Assembly: GCF_003315175.1 (NCBI RefSeq)
Contig: NZ_QNRQ01000010.1
Location: 1-64,000, forward strand
DNA: 64,000 bases
From: Eoetvoesiella caeni
GTDB lineage: Bacteria > Pseudomonadota > Gammaproteobacteria > Burkholderiales > Burkholderiaceae_B
Direction: 5' to 3'
Part shown: positions 59,155 to 64,000 of the stretch, one piece after another
Layout: the number at the start of each line of letters is the position of its first letter
Numbering within the stretch: position 1 is the first letter of the stretch
The notes under the pieces: model-generated
What the model was told of the DNA's origin: nothing
Seen by the model: the letters and a program-made list of their open reading frames with translations, nothing else
Database searches by the model: none
Translations under genes and position numbers: made by a program

Positions 59155-60117
59155 ATGCAGCCGCTCGCCCGGTTCATTGCTATCAATCTGATCCAGATTG
59201 CCTTTTTGCTGGCCTTCGCGCCATTGCTTGAAGGCGTCTTGGCGCGCCTGGAAGAAATCATCCAGGGCAAGCATGGGCCCAGCATCTTCCAGCCGTATTA
59301 CGATCTCTGGAAACTCTTTGGCAAAGACGAGATCGTCTCCAGGGAAAGCACCTGGATATTCCGCTTTGCCCCGATCGTCCATTTTGCAATGCCGATCTTC
59401 GTGGTGATGCTGATTCCGGCACTCACCGACTATCCCCTGTTTCTCGCCTTCGCGGGCGACATGATCGCCGTCGGATTCCTGTTTTCGGCCAGCGGCTTTT
59501 TCGTAGCGCTGGCCGCCATGGACACGGGCAACGTCTACGGGCCCATTGGCGCAAGCCGCACGCGCATGGTCGGGTTCCTCGCCGAACCCGTCTACATGGT
59601 GGCGTTCTTCGCGCTGTCCTTCGTGGCCAATTCCACCATCCCTTACACCGTGAACGCCAGCTGGGCGCTGTCCTGGGCCAGCATGCTGCAGCCCGCGCAC
59701 CTGCTGGTATTCGTCGCCTTCCTGCTGCTGGTGCTGGCCGACGAAAAGCGGCTGCCGGTCGACAACCCCGGCGGCAAGGCCGAAACCGCCATGATCGGGC
59801 ACTCCAACAACCTGGAATATTCGGGCACGGGCGCGGCACTCATGAAATGGGGCAGCGCGATGAAATTCATGGCGGTGCTGATCGTGTTCCTGAACGTCAT
59901 CCTCACGCCCTGGGGGCTGGCGGCCACGCCGCACTGGGGCGACGTGCTCATGGCGATCCCCAAGGTGCTGGGCAAGATGCTCATATTCCTCATCGTGCTC
60001 GCCGTGATCGAGACCACGCTTGCCAAGCTGCGGCTGTTTCGCATCAGCGAATTCCTGGCCTCGGCCTTCGTCATCTGCATCTTTGCCATGGGCGTGCGCC
60101 TGGTGGGGGTAGGCTGA
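59155..60117 (+). CDS. hyfC: Hydrogenase-4/complex I-like subunit HyfC (NuoH family)
   Basis: A 320-aa membrane protein with about eight helices. NuoH-family features: LLEGVLARLEEIIQGKHGPSIFQPYYDLWKLFGKDEIV near residues 24-61 and DEKRLPVDNPGGKAE near 196-210, the loop that contacts the catalytic arm in complex I. It anchors the peripheral subunits to the membrane arm. First gene of a tightly overlapping operon (stop and next start share TGATG). Confidence 0.9.
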   Translation: MQPLARFIAINLIQIAFLLAFAPLLEGVLARLEEIIQGKHGPSIFQPYYDLWKLFGKDEIVSRESTWIFRFAPIVHFAMPIFVVMLIPALTDYPLFLAFAGDMIAVGFLFSASGFFVALAAMDTGNVYGPIGASRTRMVGFLAEPVYMVAFFALSFVANSTIPYTVNASWALSWASMLQPAHLLVFVAFLLLVLADEKRLPVDNPGGKAETAMIGHSNNLEYSGTGAALMKWGSAMKFMAVLIVFLNVILTPWGLAATPHWGDVLMAIPKVLGKMLIFLIVLAVIETTLAKLRLFRISEFLASAFVICIFAMGVRLVGVG

Positions 60118-60785
60118 TGGATACCGCAATTGCCCTGAACGGCTTCATCGCGGCGCTGTTCGTGCTCTTCAGCCTGGGCGTCATCGTCCAGCGCCAGATG
60201 CTGAGCACCCTGTACCTGTTCATGCTGCACGCCGTGGCGTTGACCGCATCCGCCATCGTCCTTGGATTCGCCCTGGGCAGCGTGCACCTGTTCTGGGTCG
60301 CCGCCATTACCTTCACGACCAAAGTGATTGCCGTGCCCCTGGTGCTGCGCTATTCCGCCGGCAGCGAAATCTATGAACGCCGCGAGGTGGACCAGGTTCT
60401 CACCATTCCCACCTCGGTGCTCATTGCCGCGGTGCTCGCCCTCATCGCCTGGATCGTGGCGCAGCCGCTGGTGCAAGCGATCACGGATCGCCCCTTTGCC
60501 GCCATGAATCTGCCCACCGGGCTCATCGCCGTGTTCTTTGGCGCCTTCACGGTGGCCGTGCGCCGCGAGGCGGTGGCGCAGCTCATGGGCATCCTCGTCA
60601 TGGAAAGCGGCGCGTTCTTTGCCTCGATCGCCATCGTCAACGAGCTTTCCATCATCGCCGAAGTCGCCGCCGCCGTGGACGTCCCGATCGCCGCGCTCGT
60701 GATCGGCCTGCTGATCCGCAGCATCCACCATGTGACGGGCATGACCCGCGTGGGGCTGCTGGCCGAGCTCAAGGAGCGGCGGTGA
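60117..60785 (+). CDS. hyfE: HyfE-like small membrane subunit
   Basis: A 222-aa membrane protein with about seven helices: MDTAIALNGFIAALFVLFSLGVIVQRQMLSTLYLFMLHA, RYSAGSEIYERREVDQVL near 86 and MGILVMESGAFFASIAIVNELSIIAEVAAAVDV near 155-190. The last part resembles NuoK/MnhC-type subunits, with Glu residues inside helices that may carry protons. Overlaps neighbours by one base on each side. Confidence 0.88.
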   Translation: MDTAIALNGFIAALFVLFSLGVIVQRQMLSTLYLFMLHAVALTASAIVLGFALGSVHLFWVAAITFTTKVIAVPLVLRYSAGSEIYERREVDQVLTIPTSVLIAAVLALIAWIVAQPLVQAITDRPFAAMNLPTGLIAVFFGAFTVAVRREAVAQLMGILVMESGAFFASIAIVNELSIIAEVAAAVDVPIAALVIGLLIRSIHHVTGMTRVGLLAELKERR

Positions 60786-62239
60786 TGCTGACCTGGATCC
60801 TGCTCGTTCCGGCCATTGCCGCGGCGGTCACTCTGTCCAGCCGCCGGGCGGCGCCCTCGATCACGCTGGCGACGTCCCTCATCGTATTCATTCTTTCGTG
60901 GGCCGCTGCTGCACAAGTGGAACAAGGCACAGTGCTGCAATCCTTCTACGGCGGCCTCACGCTCGACGCCTTCTCGGCGGTGTATCTCGTGCTGGTGGCC
61001 TTCGTCGGGGTGACGGCCGCCCTGTATTCGATCGGCTACCTCCCCGCGCATTACTCAGAGCAGGAAGGAGCGTCGCCCCGCTATCGGGCGTACTGGCCGC
61101 TCTACAACCTGTTCATGATGTCCATGCTGGCCGTGCCGCTGCTGGCCAACCTCGCGGTCGTCTGGATCGCCATCGAACTTACCACGGTATTTTCGGCCTT
61201 CCTGGTCGCGTACGAAGACCGCACGACAGCGCTCGAAGCGGCGTGGAAGTACGTCGCGCTCACCAGCATGGGGGCCATGATCGCGCTCTTTGGCGTGCTG
61301 GTGCTGTACTACGCCGTGCACGATGCCGGCCAGCCCGTGACCTGGCCCGGACTCATCGCGGCGGCACCGTACCTGAAGCCCGCCCTGCTGTCGGTGAGCT
61401 TCGTGCTCTGGCTGGTGGGCTTCGGCACCAAGGCCGGGCTGGTGCCCATGCACACCTGGCTGCCCGATGCGCACAGCCAGGCGCCCGCCTCAATCTGCGG
61501 CCTGCTCTCGGGCGTGGAGGTGAGCGGCGCCCTCTACATGCTGCTGCGCATCCACCCCGCACTGCTGCGCAACCCCGGTGTTCTGCATCCGCAGGCCTGG
61601 TACCTGGTCGCCGGCCTGTTGAGTGTCGCAGCCGCCGCCTTTCTGCTCCTGCAGGTGCACGACTTCAAGCGCCTGTTCGCCTACTCGACCATCGAACACA
61701 TGGGCGTGATCCTCACCGCCTGCGGGCTGGGCGCCAACGCGCACGAGCTGGGCACCGTGTACCAGTTCTTCGCCCACGCCTTCACCAAGTCGTTCTGCTT
61801 CTATGTGGCAGGGCTCGCCACCATCGTCTACGGCACCCAGGAAATCGCCGCCGTGCGCGGACTGCTGCACCGCTCTCCGGTCGTCGGCTGGGCGCTGCTG
61901 CTGGGGGGCCTCGCCATCGCCGGTGCACCTCCCTTTGCGCTGTTCATATCCGAATTCCAGATCGTGGCCACCGGCTTCGCCGCGGGCGAGTATGTGGCGA
62001 CCGGCCTGCTCACGGCGCTGCTGGTGCTGGCCTTCGTGGCAATCCTGTACCAGATCGGCCGCATCGTCTTCGGCGAGCCGGCTCCAACCGAGGCCGAAGC
62101 GCACGCCAAGCTGCCTGCAACCAGCCTGGCGGCCGTCGGCATCGCCTTCGTCCCGATGTTCGTATTCGGTTTCTATGTGCCGCCGCCGCTGCTGTCTCTC
62201 TTGCGGCAGGCTGCAACGCTGCTGGGAGGTACGGCATGA
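60785..62239 (+). CDS. hyfF: HyfF-like ion-pumping subunit (NuoL/M/N family)
   Basis: A 484-aa membrane protein with about 13-14 helices. Family signatures: AIELTTVFSAFLVAYE near 118 (conserved Glu), GFGTKAGLVPMHTWLPDAHSQAPASICGLLSGV near 214-246 (conserved Lys) and HDFKRLFAYSTIEHMG near 286-301. These residues form the proton channel of Mrp-type antiporter-like subunits. The ATG following a GTG is used as start. Only one such subunit is visible here, as in reduced group-4 complexes. Confidence 0.9.
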   Translation: MLTWILLVPAIAAAVTLSSRRAAPSITLATSLIVFILSWAAAAQVEQGTVLQSFYGGLTLDAFSAVYLVLVAFVGVTAALYSIGYLPAHYSEQEGASPRYRAYWPLYNLFMMSMLAVPLLANLAVVWIAIELTTVFSAFLVAYEDRTTALEAAWKYVALTSMGAMIALFGVLVLYYAVHDAGQPVTWPGLIAAAPYLKPALLSVSFVLWLVGFGTKAGLVPMHTWLPDAHSQAPASICGLLSGVEVSGALYMLLRIHPALLRNPGVLHPQAWYLVAGLLSVAAAAFLLLQVHDFKRLFAYSTIEHMGVILTACGLGANAHELGTVYQFFAHAFTKSFCFYVAGLATIVYGTQEIAAVRGLLHRSPVVGWALLLGGLAIAGAPPFALFISEFQIVATGFAAGEYVATGLLTALLVLAFVAILYQIGRIVFGEPAPTEAEAHAKLPATSLAAVGIAFVPMFVFGFYVPPPLLSLLRQAATLLGGTA

Positions 62240-63813
62240 GTACGCGCACGGAACTGCTGGCCAGGCTGCGCACGCAGCTGCCCAAGGCGGGCATCTGGGA
62301 TGCCGGGCCCTGGATAGAACTGCGCCCGCCGCTGGCGGCATTGCGGAAGATCGCGGCCGCCCTGGTTGCAAACTTCGGATGCGAATTCGCCACGCTGGTC
62401 ACGGAGGCTCGTGACGCCGACGACTCGTACATGCTGCTCTATTTCTTCTACCAGCCGCAGGACAGCATCCTGATCGCGATCCGGCTGGCTGCAGGAGCCG
62501 ATACCCTGGTGCCCGCCATCGGCTCGCAGGTGCATGCGGCTGCATGGCACGAACGGGAGACCGAGGATCTGTTCGGCATTTCGTTCGAAGGCCACCCCTT
62601 CCTGGGCGACTACGTCCTGCACGACGCCCTCTGGCCCGAGCGCCTGGCCCCCATGCGCCGCTACTTCGATGCGCGCCTGCGCGTGGCGGGATCGGGCGCC
62701 GGCGCGGCCTGGCAGCCCCGGCGCATCCTGCAGCAGGAAGGGGCCATCACCTTCCCGGTGGGGCCGATCTGGGCGGACTACAACGAAGCCGGCTTGTGGC
62801 TGCTGGAGACTCCGGGCGAGCAGATCCTGGGTGGCCTGACCCGCTTGTTCTACAAATACCGCGCTGTGGAGAAGATCGCCGAGGGCCTGGTGCCGGATCA
62901 GGCGCTGCTGCTGGCCGAACGCTTCAGCGGCAGCGCCGCGTTCGCCCACGCATACGCCTTCTGCCGCGCGCTGGAAACCCTTGCCCATTGCCAGGTACCG
63001 CCGCGCGCCCACGTCCTGCGCGCGGTATTCGCCGAGCTGGAGCGCATCCGCTACCATGCCGCCACGATCGCGGAACTTGCCGGCTCCACCTCGCTTGCGG
63101 TCGGCAAATCCATGTCGCAGGAACTCGAAGAACAGGTCTTGCGCCTGTCCGGGCAGCTGTGCGGACACCGCTATCTGTTCGGGGTCTGCATCCCGGGCGG
63201 ACTGGCGCAGTCCCCCGATGCCGGCGCGCTTGCCGCGCTGGGCACGGGGATCGCGGATGCAGCCGACGAATTCGCCCGGCTGGAGCGGCTTTTCGTGCAC
63301 ACGTCCAGCTACCTGGACCGCATCGAGGAGATGGGCACGCTGCGCCCGGAGGTCGCCGACCTGTACGGCGTGGTCGGCCCGGTGGCACGCGCCTCGGGGC
63401 GCACGGTGGATCTGCGCCGCGCGCTTCCCTATGGGATTTACAAGACGCGCGCCCCCGAGATCCCGCGCGAGACGGAGGGTGACGGCTACGCCCGGCTGCG
63501 CGTGTATTTTGCCGAAATCCGCGCGAGCATGGCGCTCATCCAAACCCTGCTCACGCAGCTGCCCGACGGCCCGGTTGCCACCAGCTGCCCGCCCACCGCA
63601 GGCGCGGCGCTGGGCTGGACCGAGGCCCCCGCGGGCGGCACCTTCCATTGGCTGCGCCTGGACGAGAACGGGCGAGTCCGCCGCTGGCGTATCGCGCCGC
63701 CGGGGTTCCGCAACTGGCACGCCTTTCACCGGGCCCTGGAAGGCGCCGCCTTCCAGGATTTCCACATCATCATGGCGAGCTTCGGCTTGTCGGTCGCGGA
63801 GAGTGACCGCTGA
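62236..63813 (+). CDS. HyfG/HycE-like large subunit without nickel ligands
   Basis: A 525-aa fusion as in HycE/HyfG: residues 1-145 form the NuoC-like 30-kDa domain (HERETEDLFGISFEGHP near 105-121), and residues 155-525 the 49-kDa/NiFe-large-subunit fold. The N-terminal nickel motif (CGxC in hydrogenases) is SGSA at 231-234 and the C-terminal DPCxxC is replaced by ASFGLSVAESDR. It therefore cannot hold a [NiFe] centre and resembles NuoD or the Ehr (energy-converting hydrogenase-related) proteins. Overlaps hyfF by 4 nt. Likely a structural or conformational subunit coupling a redox or ion process. Confidence 0.88.
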   Translation: MSTRTELLARLRTQLPKAGIWDAGPWIELRPPLAALRKIAAALVANFGCEFATLVTEARDADDSYMLLYFFYQPQDSILIAIRLAAGADTLVPAIGSQVHAAAWHERETEDLFGISFEGHPFLGDYVLHDALWPERLAPMRRYFDARLRVAGSGAGAAWQPRRILQQEGAITFPVGPIWADYNEAGLWLLETPGEQILGGLTRLFYKYRAVEKIAEGLVPDQALLLAERFSGSAAFAHAYAFCRALETLAHCQVPPRAHVLRAVFAELERIRYHAATIAELAGSTSLAVGKSMSQELEEQVLRLSGQLCGHRYLFGVCIPGGLAQSPDAGALAALGTGIADAADEFARLERLFVHTSSYLDRIEEMGTLRPEVADLYGVVGPVARASGRTVDLRRALPYGIYKTRAPEIPRETEGDGYARLRVYFAEIRASMALIQTLLTQLPDGPVATSCPPTAGAALGWTEAPAGGTFHWLRLDENGRVRRWRIAPPGFRNWHAFHRALEGAAFQDFHIIMASFGLSVAESDR

Positions 63814-64000
63814 TGGCCAACTGGACACTGACCAGCCTCGCACGCGGCATCCGCACCCTGCACTGGCCGCGCAACGCCGATCTGCCGCCAGGGGCGGTAC
63901 CGGTGCGGCTGCACGGCCTGGCCGCCGCGCCGGCATGGGGCGAGAACGACGCATCCTGGGTGCTGCGCACGGAAGGCTCGCGCGGCCCGCTGCCGGCCCG
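63813..64000 (+). CDS. Next hyf-like subunit, N-terminal part (cut by window edge)
   Basis: ATG overlaps the previous stop (TGATG). The visible 62 residues, MANWTLTSLARGIRTLHWPRN..., resemble the N-terminal leader of HyfH/HyfI-type electron-transfer subunits (ferredoxin or NuoB-like), but the cluster-binding cysteines would lie beyond the window. Confidence 0.6.
   Translation, partial: MANWTLTSLARGIRTLHWPRNADLPPGAVPVRLHGLAAAPAWGENDASWVLRTEGSRGPLPA

Noticed and set aside
60898-63813. A single 971-aa rightward protein
   Set aside because: The first 446 codons lie out of frame over hyfF and have low-complexity Arg/Ala composition. The real gene starts at the ATG at 62236, which overlaps the hyfF stop by 4 nt.
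62236-63813. Functional [NiFe] hydrogenase / formate hydrogenlyase
   Set aside because: Both nickel-binding cysteine pairs are missing from the large subunit, so hydrogen chemistry is not supported even though the fold and operon are related.

Overview
The window joins two mobile-element segments at a tRNA-Gly-type attachment site. Positions 1 to about 34.5 kb are one end of an integrative and conjugative element (ICE) of the PFGI-1/ICEclc/PAGI-2 family. Almost every gene there runs leftward: a PilL-type lipoprotein, a SNF2-like helicase, a row of small ICE proteins (DUF3275, STY4534/DUF3577, XF1762, DUF3085 families), a C5 DNA methyltransferase, topoisomerase III, SSB, DUF3158, PFL_4669-type and STY4528-type proteins, a DUF2857/InrR-like protein, ParB, a short HicA-like protein, ParA and an AlpA-like regulator. 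These families, the high GC and the gene order point to a proteobacterial host, most likely beta- (Burkholderiales-like) or gammaproteobacterial. A seven-gene sulfur-trafficking cargo (ArsR-rhodanese, thioesterase, DsrE, NifS-like desulfurase, MFS, ProX, methyltransferase) interrupts this block at 13.2-18.3 kb.

At 34527-34544 lies the 18-bp sequence GTCTCGTTTCCCGCTCCA, the 3' end of a tRNA-Gly gene and the known att core of ICEclc-type elements. No complete tRNA is next to it. A P4-type tyrosine recombinase follows at 34770. The AlpA/ParA end of an ICE followed by att and then int is what a tandem pair of ICEs, or an excised circle, would give.

From 36.6 kb to the end is int-proximal cargo dominated by fluoride. 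I find nine sequences matching the fluoride (crcB) riboswitch, in both orientations, each with the P1 hairpin, the P3 stem and a loop-to-3'-strand pseudoknot that covaries between copies. They precede: (1) a GTPase plus a CxxC-repeat protein; (2) a cyclopropane-fatty-acid synthase; (3) FluC/CrcB plus DUF190; (4) enolase plus two MutS-like ATPases; (5) DUF190, DUF211, a VIT-like protein and an MFS carrier; (6) two unrecognised proteins, DUF3579 and a ZapE/AFG1-like ATPase; (7) a histidine phosphatase; (8) citrate synthase; (9) a membrane complex related to hydrogenase-4/complex I. Nearby without an obvious riboswitch are a phosphoglycerate mutase, a LysR regulator and a CYTH-domain protein.

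Together this looks like a transferable fluoride-response regulon. FluC exports F-; extra enolase and phosphoglycerate mutase bypass or back up inhibited glycolytic steps; other members may maintain membrane, central carbon flux or ion balance. Three riboswitches show a legible output: an intrinsic terminator before eno, and Shine-Dalgarno sequestration before the hyf-like operon and the histidine phosphatase. The hyf-like large subunit lacks the nickel-binding cysteines, so the complex is not a working [NiFe] hydrogenase and resembles the Ehr (hydrogenase-related) group. The operon runs off the right edge of the window.
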